From: Planctomycetota bacterium
Lineage (GTDB): Bacteria; Planctomycetota; B15-G4
DNA length: 7,076 nt
Direction of reading: 5' to 3'
Assembly: GCA_003644265.1 (NCBI GenBank)
Contig: QNBX01000203.1
Span: 1 to 7,076 of the forward strand
Below are positions 1-6,355 of this stretch, in pieces. A program made the position numbers and the translations under genes. Under the pieces are notes generated by a model. That model was given only the letters and a program-made list of their open reading frames with translations. It ran no database searches and had not been told where the DNA came from. The first letter of the stretch is position 1, and every line of letters begins with the position of its first letter.

Positions 1-930
1 GCCGCGCCCGTCGCGTCCGGCTCCCGCCGCGCCGCGTCCGGTGGGTCGAGCTCACGCCGCAGCTCCTCCACCTCGTCGCGCCGCTCGGGAGCTGCCCACG
101 GGCGCCCGAAGAAGGGCCTGGGAAGCGTGGCCGTGGTGGGCCTGATCGCCATCGTGCTGGCCGCCGCCGCGTACTTCCTGATGGGCGGCGACGGCGACCC
201 GGGCCTGGACGCGTTCGGTCAGGGAGAGACCGCCTTGTCCGACGGCAAGTGGGACGTCGCCATCGCGGCGTTCGAGCGCGTGCCGGCCGAGTCCACGCTC
301 TACGGCCTGGCGCAGGAGAAGCTGACCGGCGCGCGCGACAGCCGCGACGCCGCCAAGGCGGCCGAGACCGCCTCGAAGTCCGACTCGCTGTACAACAACA
401 TCATGTCGGTCGAGAAGAACTACGTCCTGCGCGAGGCGCCCGACGGACCCAACTACCAGCCCTACGCGCGCTACCTGCTCAAGCGCTGCCGCGACTTCGT
501 GCAGCGCTTTCCCGACGACCCCCGCGCCAGCGCGCTGAAGCAATACGACTTCAAGTACGCCAAGGTGGCCAGCCTGGACACGCCGCCCACGGAGGCCGAC
601 GTGGACGGCGAGCTGACCTTCCGCTGTCTCATGCCCAACCCCAACTACAAGCTGGCGGCCGCGGCGGTGGCGGAGTTTGCGCAGCTCAACCCGGACCAGG
701 CCGACGCGGTGCAGCGCCTGCGCGAGCGCATGCAGGCCAGCTCGCAGGAGTACTGGACGCGCCTGCGCCACGAGCTGGAGAAGGGGGGCGACATGGAGCC
801 TGGCAGCGAGAATTGGCAGCGCATCGCCAACAGGGCCTACCGCTACTTGCAGGCCATCGAGGGCGTGCCGGGCATCGCTCCGTCGCAGGATGCGTTGGCG
901 CTGTACGAGCGGGCCACGAACGGGGGCTGA
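1..930 (+). CDS. Single-pass membrane protein with TPR-like outer domain (5' truncated)
   Basis: The reading frame is open from the first base of the window to TGA at 928-930, so the gene starts upstream; 309 codons are visible. A GTG at 127 is the first common start inside the window, but it falls at the start of the membrane segment and would remove the basic flank, so I do not take it as the start. Visible residues 1-37 are low-complexity Ser/Arg/Gly/Ala. RPKKGLG follows, then a hydrophobic helix at about residues 43-60 (VAVVGLIAIVLAAAAYFL). The rest (about 62-309) is soluble and looks helical; a TPR-like pair near residues 70-110 contains ALSDGKWDVAIAAFERVP. The positive-inside rule puts the N-terminus in the cytoplasm and the helical part outside. 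The part lost upstream could carry a zinc-ribbon, FHA or kinase domain, but nothing visible shows this. It lies directly before the hydrolase gene and probably shares its transcript. Function unknown. Confidence 0.8.
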   Translation, partial: AAPVASGSRRAASGGSSSRRSSSTSSRRSGAAHGRPKKGLGSVAVVGLIAIVLAAAAYFLMGGDGDPGLDAFGQGETALSDGKWDVAIAAFERVPAESTLYGLAQEKLTGARDSRDAAKAAETASKSDSLYNNIMSVEKNYVLREAPDGPNYQPYARYLLKRCRDFVQRFPDDPRASALKQYDFKYAKVASLDTPPTEADVDGELTFRCLMPNPNYKLAAAAVAEFAQLNPDQADAVQRLRERMQASSQEYWTRLRHELEKGGDMEPGSENWQRIANRAYRYLQAIEGVPGIAPSQDALALYERATNGG

Positions 931-957
931 GTCACGGACCGTCGCCGGCTCTCGCTG
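931..957 (+). other. Possible N-terminal extension of the hydrolase, with non-canonical start
   Basis: Between the upstream TGA (928-930) and the TTG at 958 the hydrolase frame is open and reads V-T-D-R-R-R-L-S-L. This is the basic n-region expected before the hydrophobic segment. The codons are GTC (931) and ACG (934), neither a standard start. A GGGGG run at 922-926 is the only Shine-Dalgarno-like stretch: 4 nt before GTC, 7 nt before ACG, and 31 nt before the TTG. A one-base change (GTC to GTG) would make a textbook start. Confidence 0.5.
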
Positions 958-3459
958 TTGCTCCTGCCGCTGCTGCTGGCCGCCGGCGCTTGGGGTCTGC
1001 TCAAGACGCGCCTGGCCACGCCGGCGCGCAGGCAGTACGCCGTGCACGAGAACCTGATGCAGTCGTTCTTGTTTGGCGAGTTCGTCGCCACCACCGGACG
1101 CATCAACCTGGGCAGCCCGCGCGGGCAGAAGCACACCACCGAGGCCGACCCGCGGCGGCGCTCGCAGGCCCGCGGCGTGCTCACGCGCGGCGGCGGCAAG
1201 CCGCCCTTTGCCCTGGTGGTGGGGCGTGAGGCGCGCGTCGATCTGGACGTGAACCAGATCGCGGACCGGCGCCTGGTGCTGCGGGTGGGCTCGGCCCTGA
1301 ACGGCCGCCCCCAGCGCGTGAGCGTGAGCTTCAACGGGGAGCCGCTGGGCAGCACGCCCCTGCGCATGGACGGTGGCCCCGCGCTGGTGCGACACGAGGT
1401 GCCCGCCGAGCTGCAGCGGCGCGGCGTCAATCGCGTGCTGCTGACCTTCGACGAGATCGAGCCGGTGCAGCTGCACGAGCTGCCCTTCACGCTGCCTCTG
1501 TCCGGGTCGATCGTGTCGTGCTACTTCCTGCGCCCGGGTGAGCCCGAGGACGTGCCGCCCCGCGCCGACGGCGGTGTGCGCTCAGGCGTCAGCGGCGCTC
1601 CGGGTCGGGCTCACGAGTCGCGTCGCCTGACCGTGGCTGCGGGTGTGTCGGCGCGTCTCGCGCTACAGCTGCCGCCGGCCACCCGCGTGGTGCTGAGCCT
1701 GCGCGTCGAGCGCGTCGATACGCCGCTGGAGCTGTCGCTCGTCAGCGACGATGGCCGGCGCACGCGCCTGGCGTTGATCGACCCGCGCGACGTGGTGCCG
1801 CGCGAGCTGCTCGAGGACCTGACACCCTGGGCCGGCCGCGTGGTGCAGCTCGACCTGCTGTCGCACGAGGGCGAGGGGCGCGCGCTGCTGTCCGAGCTGT
1901 CCGTGCTGATCCCCAACGAAGAGGACGAGCGCGCGAGCGAGCGAGAGCAGAGCACAGCAGACGCACCCGAAGGCCGCGTTGACGGCCGCGCGAGCGCGGC
2001 GCCCGCCGACACCGCCGACACCGCTGGCACCGCTGGCACCGCGCAGGACGCCGCGGCTTCCAGCGACACCGCGCTCCCCGGCCCGCTGGCCTCCCTGACC
2101 GGCCTGCAGCGTCCCGACGTGCTGGTCATCGTGCTGGACGCCCTGGCCCGCGGGCGCAGCTCCGCGTTCGGCGCCGAGTTGCCCACCACGCCCGTGCTCG
2201 AGCAGCTCTGCCGTCGCGCCACGGTGGCCGCGCGCGCACAGGCGCCGGCCAGCTACACCGTGGCCTCGGTGGGTTCGCTGCTCACGGGCCTGCATCCCAT
2301 GGTCCACGGCGTGGTGCTGGGCGAGACGCCGGCGGGCCCCGAGCGCGTGGCCGACAGCGTCCCGCGGCTGGCCGAGCAGTTCGCCGCCGCCGGCTGGCGC
2401 ACCGCCGCGTGGCTCACCAACCCCAACACCAGCGCACGCTACGGTTTCGGCAAGGGCTTCGAGCAGTACCACGAGCTGTTCGCCGACGAGACGCTGTGGG
2501 AGGAGGGCGTGGATGGCGCCCAGCTCGCGCCGCGGCTGCAGGCGTTTCTGAGCGAGCCCGACGACGCGCCGCGTTTCTCCTGGGTGCACGTGTTCGAGCC
2601 CCACGCGCCCTGGCGCCCGACCGCAGGGCTGGCCGCGCGTTTCGTGACGCCCTACCAGGGAGAGGCCTCGGGCGAGCGCGAGTTCCTCGACCAGCTGCGC
2701 ACGGGCTTCATCGACCCGGCCAGCCTGGGCCCGCTCGACCTGGAGCATCTGTCACAGGTGTACGCTGCGCGCATGGCCCGCGCCGATGGCGTGCTGGGCG
2801 AGCTGTTGTCCGCGCTCGAGGCCAGCGGGCGCGCCGAGCGGACGTTGGTGCTGGTGACCGCGGATCACGGCGAGGCCATCGGCGAACACGGGCGCTTCGA
2901 GCATGGCGACGACGTGCACGCCGAGCAGCTCGACGTGCCCTGGGTGCTGCTGGTCCCGGGGCGCGCGCCGGTGCGTTTGCAGGGTCCGGTGACGCTGATG
3001 GACGTGGCGCCGACGCTGCTGTCGCTGGCCGGGCTCGAGCCGCTCAAGGACCTGGACGGCATCGACCTCAGTAGCGAGGCCCCCGAGCGCGGGCGCACGC
3101 TCTTGTCGCGCGGCTACGGCACCCGGCCGATGCTGGGGCTGACCCGTGGCCACTGGCGGCTCACTTTCGATGTGCTCACCCGGCGACGGGCGCTGTACGA
3201 CATCAGGCGCGACCCGGGCGAGCGCAGCGACCTGGCGGACGCGCGCCCGGTGACCACCGCGTTCCTGCACGCCGAGCTGTGCCGCGCGGTGGCCGACGCC
3301 GTGGGCCGGGCCGACGCCGGCGTGGACGCGGACCTCGCTGATCCCGAGCGCCTGGCCGTGCTGCGCAGCCTGGGCTACGTCGGCGCGGACGCGAGCGACG
3401 CGCTACGTCCCGACGCGCTGGTCCTGGCGGCCTTGCGCGCCGGGCTGGTGCGCGACTGA
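958..3459 (+). CDS. Membrane-anchored sulfatase-like hydrolase/phosphotransferase (alkaline phosphatase superfamily)
   Basis: With the TTG at 958 the product is 833 aa. Residues 1-15 are hydrophobic (LLPLLLAAGAWGLL), a signal anchor. About 60-185 and 200-318 are two beta-rich, carbohydrate-binding-like regions. About 320-375 is a charged, then Ala/Thr-rich linker. The catalytic domain runs from about 388 to the end. Motifs: VLVIVLDA with metal ligand D394; SYTVASVGSLLTG with T434 at the nucleophile position; FSWVHVFEPHAPW; TADHGEAIGEHG with D636/H637; FEHG with H649; and a late LRSLGYVG motif common in such proteins. Sulfatases need C/S-x-P-x-R for formylglycine; here it reads T-V-A-S-V, so classical sulfatase activity is unlikely. 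Asp/Thr/Asp/His matches the one-metal site of Thr-type family members (EptA-like transferases, phosphodiesterases). The substrate is unknown; a phosphate or phospholipid ester in the envelope is inferred. The TTG has no Shine-Dalgarno sequence and cuts off an in-frame RRR; the true start may be at 931 or 934. Confidence 0.85.
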   Translation: MLLPLLLAAGAWGLLKTRLATPARRQYAVHENLMQSFLFGEFVATTGRINLGSPRGQKHTTEADPRRRSQARGVLTRGGGKPPFALVVGREARVDLDVNQIADRRLVLRVGSALNGRPQRVSVSFNGEPLGSTPLRMDGGPALVRHEVPAELQRRGVNRVLLTFDEIEPVQLHELPFTLPLSGSIVSCYFLRPGEPEDVPPRADGGVRSGVSGAPGRAHESRRLTVAAGVSARLALQLPPATRVVLSLRVERVDTPLELSLVSDDGRRTRLALIDPRDVVPRELLEDLTPWAGRVVQLDLLSHEGEGRALLSELSVLIPNEEDERASEREQSTADAPEGRVDGRASAAPADTADTAGTAGTAQDAAASSDTALPGPLASLTGLQRPDVLVIVLDALARGRSSAFGAELPTTPVLEQLCRRATVAARAQAPASYTVASVGSLLTGLHPMVHGVVLGETPAGPERVADSVPRLAEQFAAAGWRTAAWLTNPNTSARYGFGKGFEQYHELFADETLWEEGVDGAQLAPRLQAFLSEPDDAPRFSWVHVFEPHAPWRPTAGLAARFVTPYQGEASGEREFLDQLRTGFIDPASLGPLDLEHLSQVYAARMARADGVLGELLSALEASGRAERTLVLVTADHGEAIGEHGRFEHGDDVHAEQLDVPWVLLVPGRAPVRLQGPVTLMDVAPTLLSLAGLEPLKDLDGIDLSSEAPERGRTLLSRGYGTRPMLGLTRGHWRLTFDVLTRRRALYDIRRDPGERSDLADARPVTTAFLHAELCRAVADAVGRADAGVDADLADPERLAVLRSLGYVGADASDALRPDALVLAALRAGLVRD
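2005..2040 (+). repeat. Four 9-bp tandem units in the hydrolase linker
   Basis: Two copies of GCCGACACC (2005-2013, 2014-2022) are followed by two of GCTGGCACC (2023-2031, 2032-2040). They encode a short ADT/AGT run in the disordered linker between the beta-rich N-terminal regions and the catalytic domain. The unit length keeps the frame, so copy-number change would only alter linker length. Confidence 0.75.
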
Positions 3460-3474
3460 CGAGCTCGAGCACGC

Positions 3475-3503
3475 GCGACAGAAGTCTGATGCGGTGCTAG
3501 ACT
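3475..3503 (+). promoter_or_regulatory. Candidate extended -10 promoter for the sigma factor gene
   Basis: A -35-like GCGACA (3475-3480; 4 of 6 to TTGACA) is followed by a 17-nt spacer and TAGACT (3498-3503; 4 of 6 to TATAAT). TGC directly before it gives an extended -10. It begins 15 bp after the hydrolase stop codon and would start transcription near 3510, leaving a leader of about 200 nt. Spacing and extended element are seen in the sequence; promoter activity is inferred. Confidence 0.5.
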
Positions 3504-3555
3504 GCGGGTGTTCCGTCGGAGTCGACGCGCAACGCGCCGCCATGCCGAGGGAGGA

Positions 3556-3573
3556 GACGTCGACCCCGACGTC
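3556..3573 (+). repeat. Perfect 7-bp inverted repeat in the leader
   Basis: GACGTCG (3556-3562) and CGACGTC (3567-3573) flank a 4-nt ACCC loop, giving an all-complementary hairpin immediately after a purine-rich Shine-Dalgarno-like run. Without a T-tract it is not an intrinsic terminator. It could be an RNA stem or a DNA operator. Confidence 0.7.
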
Positions 3574-3593
3574 GGGCCGCGACCCCGTCGCCG

Positions 3594-3607
3594 AGACCGA
3601 CCGGTCT
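3594..3607 (+). repeat. Short inverted repeat in the leader
   Basis: AGACCG (3594-3599) and CGGTCT (3602-3607) are reverse complements separated by two bases. As RNA it would form about five pairs with a 4-nt loop. It is short enough to arise by chance in GC-rich DNA. Confidence 0.45.
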
Positions 3608-3655
3608 GTGTACGCGCTGTGTGTGTTGCGTGCTCGCGATGCGCGCAGCGCTCTC

Positions 3656-3679
3656 ATCAGACCGTGGTTCTCGTCTGAT
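3656..3679 (+). repeat. 7-bp inverted repeat just upstream of the sigma factor RBS
   Basis: ATCAGAC (3656-3662) and GTCTGAT (3673-3679) are perfect reverse complements around a 10-nt loop, ending 16 nt before the GGAG at 3696. Their A/T content stands out from the surrounding DNA. The same GTCTGAT also occurs at 3484-3490, inside the spacer of the candidate promoter. It could be an operator half-site or a hairpin controlling access to the ribosome-binding site. Confidence 0.6.
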
Positions 3680-3695
3680 TCAACAGGGAGCACGC

Positions 3696-3699
3696 GGAG
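3696..3699 (+). promoter_or_regulatory. Ribosome binding site that fixes the sigma factor start
   Basis: GGAG (in CGGAGA) lies 8 nt before ATG 3708. The upstream in-frame candidates GTG 3621 and ATG 3639 have no comparable purine run, so ATG 3708 is preferred. Confidence 0.65.
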
Positions 3700-3707
3700 A
3701 ACTCGAC

Positions 3708-4415
3708 ATGCTGTACCACCCCCCCGCTGAGCTGGCGCGCGGCCAGAAGCGCGCCACCGATCAAGTGCCATGGGAGCTGCTCACGCGCTGGCTCGCCACG
3801 GGCTACGAGGAGTCGTTTCGGGTGCATGTGTTGCGCCCGGCCCACGCGGCCGCGCGAGCCGTCCTGGGTGATCGGCGCGAGGCCTGGGACGTGACCGTGG
3901 CCGCCTTGGATCGGGCCCTGCTGTCGGTGGCGCCACTGGTGGCGTCGCTCAGCGGAGGCCAGCTGCCGCGCGATCCGGACGATCACGTCTGGCGCCTGCT
4001 CTCACGCGCCGAGGTCGGGGGTGAGCCGCTGTTCTGCGCCGTGCTGCGCGCCCGCATCGTGCCCGCCGCCCGGCGTTTGGCGCGCGAGGCCCGGCAGAAC
4101 CGCGCGCAGGTCACGCGCGCTGCGTCCAACGGGAGCCCGGTGGCGTTCGAGTCGGACGACGGCGCCGACGAGACCGTGCTGGAGCAGCACGCCGGGCCCG
4201 AGGAGCTGGCCGAGCGACACGAGCTGGTGGACTGCGTGCGCGCCGCCGTCGAGAGTCTGCACGGCAACGTCCGCAGGGCTCAGGAGCTGTGCTTGCAGGG
4301 CCTGTCGCAGCGCCAGATCGCGCGGGAGCTGCACCTCTCGCGCAGCGCCGTGCGCACGCGATTGGAGCTGGCCAGTCAACAGCTGGCGACCCGACTGCAC
4401 GACGCGTACGGCTAG
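3708..4415 (+). CDS. Divergent sigma-70 family (ECF-like) RNA polymerase sigma factor
   Basis: The 235-aa product starts at ATG 3708, behind a GGAG. The clearest part is a C-terminal region 4 (about residues 172-230) with helix-turn-helix LCLQGLSQRQIARELHLSRS from residue 194, typical of sigma region 4 recognising the -35 element. The N-terminal half fits region 2 only loosely: a DRREAWDVTVAALDRAL stretch sits where the 'D..eAEDvvQeaF' helix is expected, followed by a basic helix (AARRLAREARQNR) resembling the end of region 2. Between them lies an acidic linker (SDDGADETVLEQ). An ECF-like sigma factor is the best reading; an HTH regulator that has lost core-polymerase binding is possible. No anti-sigma gene adjoins it: upstream is the hydrolase, and downstream a convergent gene begins 10 bp after its stop. 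It probably has its own promoter at 3475-3503. The extended frame from GTG 3621 would add 29 residues but lacks an RBS. Confidence 0.72.
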   Translation: MLYHPPAELARGQKRATDQVPWELLTRWLATGYEESFRVHVLRPAHAAARAVLGDRREAWDVTVAALDRALLSVAPLVASLSGGQLPRDPDDHVWRLLSRAEVGGEPLFCAVLRARIVPAARRLAREARQNRAQVTRAASNGSPVAFESDDGADETVLEQHAGPEELAERHELVDCVRAAVESLHGNVRRAQELCLQGLSQRQIARELHLSRSAVRTRLELASQQLATRLHDAYG

Positions 4416-4418
4416 CCG
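4409..4418. repeat. 10-bp palindrome over the sigma factor stop codon
   Basis: CGGCTAGCCG is a perfect palindrome containing the TAG stop and reaching into the 10-bp gap between the two convergent genes. It has no loop and no T-run, so it is not a convincing terminator; none was found between these convergent genes. Confidence 0.4.
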
Positions 4419-4425
4419 CTGCGCT

Positions 4426-4896
4426 TCAGCCCGACAGGGCGCGTACCACCTGTCCCGGCTCGTCGGCGCCCAGCACGGCCTCCAGGGTGCCGTCCTGGAG
4501 CAGCCGCTCGGAGAGCAGCTTGTAGATCTGCAGGTACTGTTTGTCGTCGTAGCTGGGCCCCACCAGGGCGATCACCAGGCGCACGGGCTCGTCGTCGGGC
4601 GTGTCCAGCGGCAGCCCGGCCCGGCTGACGCCCACGGCCAGCACCGGACGGCGCGCCTGCAGCGTGCGCACGTGGGGCATGGCCAGGCCCTGGCCCAGCA
4701 GCGAGGGGTCGCGACGCTGGGCGTTCATCAGGTCGGTGCGCAGGCGCGTGGCGTTGACGATCTGCTCGCTCTGCTCCAGCAGCGAGCACATGTGCGCGGT
4801 CAGCAGCTCCATGCTGGCGGGCCGCTCGTCGTCATCGAACAGCGCGTCCAGCTCGAGGTCGATGCGCTGCTCCTTGAGAAAGCGGGCGATGTTCAC
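4426..4896 (-). CDS. PTS EIIA domain protein, fructose/nitrogen (PtsN) type
   Basis: The 156-aa product matches a single EIIA-type-2 domain in length and layout. A helical N-terminal half (LLTAHMCSLLEQSEQIVNATRL) leads to GQGLAMPHVRT, the 'G-x-A-x-P-H' phosphorylation motif, with H75 as the predicted phospho-histidine. The strand PVRLVIALVGP and the C-terminal helices (LQIYKLLSERLLQDGTLEAVL) follow. Known EIIAs accept phosphate from HPr; PtsN-type members act as regulators, while fructose/mannitol EIIAs pass phosphate to an EIIB. No EIIB, EIIC, HPr or EI is in the window, and the protein is not fused to one, so a regulatory role is inferred. The GTG start is supported by GGGAGG at 4903-4908, 6 nt upstream, and overlaps the GH3 stop in GTGA, which suggests translational coupling. 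The gene is third in the leftward operon. Confidence 0.9.
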   Translation of the reverse strand: MNIARFLKEQRIDLELDALFDDDERPASMELLTAHMCSLLEQSEQIVNATRLRTDLMNAQRRDPSLLGQGLAMPHVRTLQARRPVLAVGVSRAGLPLDTPDDEPVRLVIALVGPSYDDKQYLQIYKLLSERLLQDGTLEAVLGADEPGQVVRALSG

Positions 4897-6350
4897 GCGG
4901 CGCCTCCCACAGGCAGGCGCCCCGGGGCATCGGCCTGCCCCGTGAGCACCGCCAGCACCGCGAAGGCCGCGGCGGGCGAGGCCTCGTAGGCCAGCAGTCC
5001 GGGGCAGCCCGGGGGCAACTCGATCAGCTCGTAAGGCGAACCCAGCACCACCACCTGGGCCAAGCGCCCGTTGGCCACGGCCCAGTGCAGGCGCTCGCGG
5101 TCCGTGGGGGCCAAGCGCGAGCTGCCCGACCAGGCCGCCACGTTGGTGAGCGCCAGGCCCAGCGGCAGCCCATCGGGCGCCAGGCTCAGACCCGCCGCGA
5201 GCAGGGCTTCCTTGAAGGCGCTGAGCACAAAGCCGCCTGTGTCCTCTCCAAAGATCTGCAGGTCGACGGACTGGCCGCGCCTGAGCTGCACGGGTCGCTG
5301 TGCGCCGGCGGTGATGCTGGCCGCCAGCAGGCGCTCGCCCAGGTCCGTGGTGGGCAGGCGCTGGGGCGTGCTGGCGCTGCGCACGCGCTCGCGGGCACGA
5401 TCGATGCGCGCCGCCGCGCGCTGCAGGCAGCCCAGCTCGAGCTGGCCCTGCTCGACCGCGCGCTCCAGGCTCTGGCAGGCGGCCAGGGGCTCGCTGGGCA
5501 TGAGCGCGACGTCCACGCCCGCGAGCAGCACGTCGGTCACCGCCGCTGGCTCCTGACGAAAGCCGCCCATGTTGAGCGCGTCGGTGATGGCGAGGCCCTC
5601 GAAGCCCAGGCCCTCGCGCAGCAGCTCTTGCACCAGCACGGGCGAGGCCGTGGCCGGGCGCCCGGGCACGGGGTCGAGGGCCGGCACCTCCAGGTGGCCG
5701 ATCATCAGGCCGCCGACGCCCGCGGCCACCAGCGCGCGGAACGGCAGCAGATCCGTGCCGTGCAGGCCGTCGGCGTCGCGCGTCACCCGGGCCAGTTCGT
5801 CGTGGCTGTCTTGCACGGTGGAGCCGTGGCCGGGCCAGTGCTTGGCCACGGCCAGGGCGCCGCCGTCGGCCACGCCCCGCGCGAAGGCCACCGCGTGCTG
5901 CGCCACCCGGTGCGCGTCGTCTCCGAAGGCGCGCGTGGCGATGATGGGGTTGCTGGCGGCGGTGTTCACGTCGGCCACGGGCGCGTAGACCACGTCGATG
6001 CCCGCCGCGCGCGCCTCGGCGCCCGTGAGCAGGCCGGCCTCGTAGCTGGCGTCGGGCAGGTCACAGGCGGCCAGGGCCATGGCGGGCGGCAAGCGGCTGC
6101 GCTCGCTCACCTGCTGTCCGCAGCCGCGCTCCAGGTCGGAGGACACCAGCAGCTCGTCGCCGGTCCGTCGGCGCAACTCGGCCAGCAGCCGCTCGACGTC
6201 GGCCTGGCCCTCGCCAAACACGATCACCCCGCCGGGGGGGTAGCGCTCGATCAGCTCGGCCAGGTCGTCGAGCCCGGCGACGCCGCGGCTGCAGCGCACA
6301 TCCGGCCAGACCACGGCTCCGATGAGCTGCTGCAGCGTGCGGTGCACCAC
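4893..6350 (-). CDS. Glycoside hydrolase family 3, NagZ-like beta-N-acetylhexosaminidase with GH3 C-terminal domain
   Basis: From GTG 6350 the product is 485 aa. Residues 5-325 form the GH3 TIM-barrel. They contain SSDLERGCGQQV, KHWPGHG at 170-176, and D-S-H at 181-183, which fits the Asp/His acid-base dyad of NagZ-type enzymes. AITDALNM follows, with D257 as predicted nucleophile. Residues about 335-485 resemble a GH3 C-terminal alpha/beta domain ending in the usual GRLPV. NagZ-type members remove terminal N-acetylglucosamine, commonly in peptidoglycan recycling; that substrate is inferred from the motifs, and another beta-glycoside is possible. No signal peptide is seen, so it is probably cytoplasmic. 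A GTG at 6389 would add 13 residues but lacks a ribosome site, whereas GGGAGG at 6356-6361 sits 5 nt before GTG 6350 (8 nt before a second GTG at 6347). The TGA overlaps the EIIA start by 4 bp. Second gene of the leftward operon. Confidence 0.88.
   Translation of the reverse strand: MVHRTLQQLIGAVVWPDVRCSRGVAGLDDLAELIERYPPGGVIVFGEGQADVERLLAELRRRTGDELLVSSDLERGCGQQVSERSRLPPAMALAACDLPDASYEAGLLTGAEARAAGIDVVYAPVADVNTAASNPIIATRAFGDDAHRVAQHAVAFARGVADGGALAVAKHWPGHGSTVQDSHDELARVTRDADGLHGTDLLPFRALVAAGVGGLMIGHLEVPALDPVPGRPATASPVLVQELLREGLGFEGLAITDALNMGGFRQEPAAVTDVLLAGVDVALMPSEPLAACQSLERAVEQGQLELGCLQRAAARIDRARERVRSASTPQRLPTTDLGERLLAASITAGAQRPVQLRRGQSVDLQIFGEDTGGFVLSAFKEALLAAGLSLAPDGLPLGLALTNVAAWSGSSRLAPTDRERLHWAVANGRLAQVVVLGSPYELIELPPGCPGLLAYEASPAAAFAVLAVLTGQADAPGRLPVGGAA
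4903..4908 (-). promoter_or_regulatory. Ribosome binding site of the EIIA gene
   Basis: On the minus strand GGGAGG precedes the GTG start (4896-4894) by 6 nt. It lies inside the last codons of the GH3 gene, consistent with coupled translation through the GTGA overlap. Confidence 0.7.
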
Positions 6351-6355
6351 GGTGG

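Larger units (their letters stand above)
3510..3707 (+). promoter_or_regulatory. Structured 5' leader upstream of the sigma factor
   Basis: This gene-free stretch between the likely transcription start and the ATG at 3708 contains three inverted repeats: 3556-3573, 3594-3607 and 3656-3679. It also has a purine-rich Shine-Dalgarno-like run (about 3547-3555, GAGGGAGGAG-like) with no start codon at a suitable distance, and an ATG-initiated 62-codon open frame (3542-3730) overlapping the sigma start out of frame. No known riboswitch consensus was recognised and no U-tract follows any hairpin. A regulatory leader is an inference. Confidence 0.4.

Noticed and set aside
52..1476. A 474-codon open frame on the - strand
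   Set aside because: It is antisense to the membrane protein and hydrolase genes and its Arg/Gln/His/Val-rich product is typical of a GC-driven shadow frame.
2250..2285. Formylglycine sulfatase signature
   Set aside because: The C/S-x-P-x-R residues are replaced by T-V-A-S-V, so no formylglycine conversion is expected.
1663..2748. A 361-codon open frame on the - strand
   Set aside because: It is antisense to the hydrolase catalytic domain, which has unmistakable superfamily motifs; no independent coding signal.
3460..3474. Intrinsic terminator after the hydrolase
   Set aside because: GAGCTCGAGC forms short palindromes but there is no stable stem-loop and no T-run.
3621..3707. Longer N-terminus of the sigma factor from GTG 3621 or ATG 3639
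   Set aside because: Neither start has a Shine-Dalgarno sequence, the extra residues look non-conserved, and ATG 3708 has a well-placed GGAG.
4416..4425. Bidirectional terminator between the convergent genes
   Set aside because: The gap is only 10 bp; the palindrome over the stop codon has no loop and no T-tract.
4021..4989. A 322-codon + strand frame spanning the sigma factor end and the EIIA gene
   Set aside because: It crosses two well-supported genes in other frames, and its product is low-complexity without a domain.
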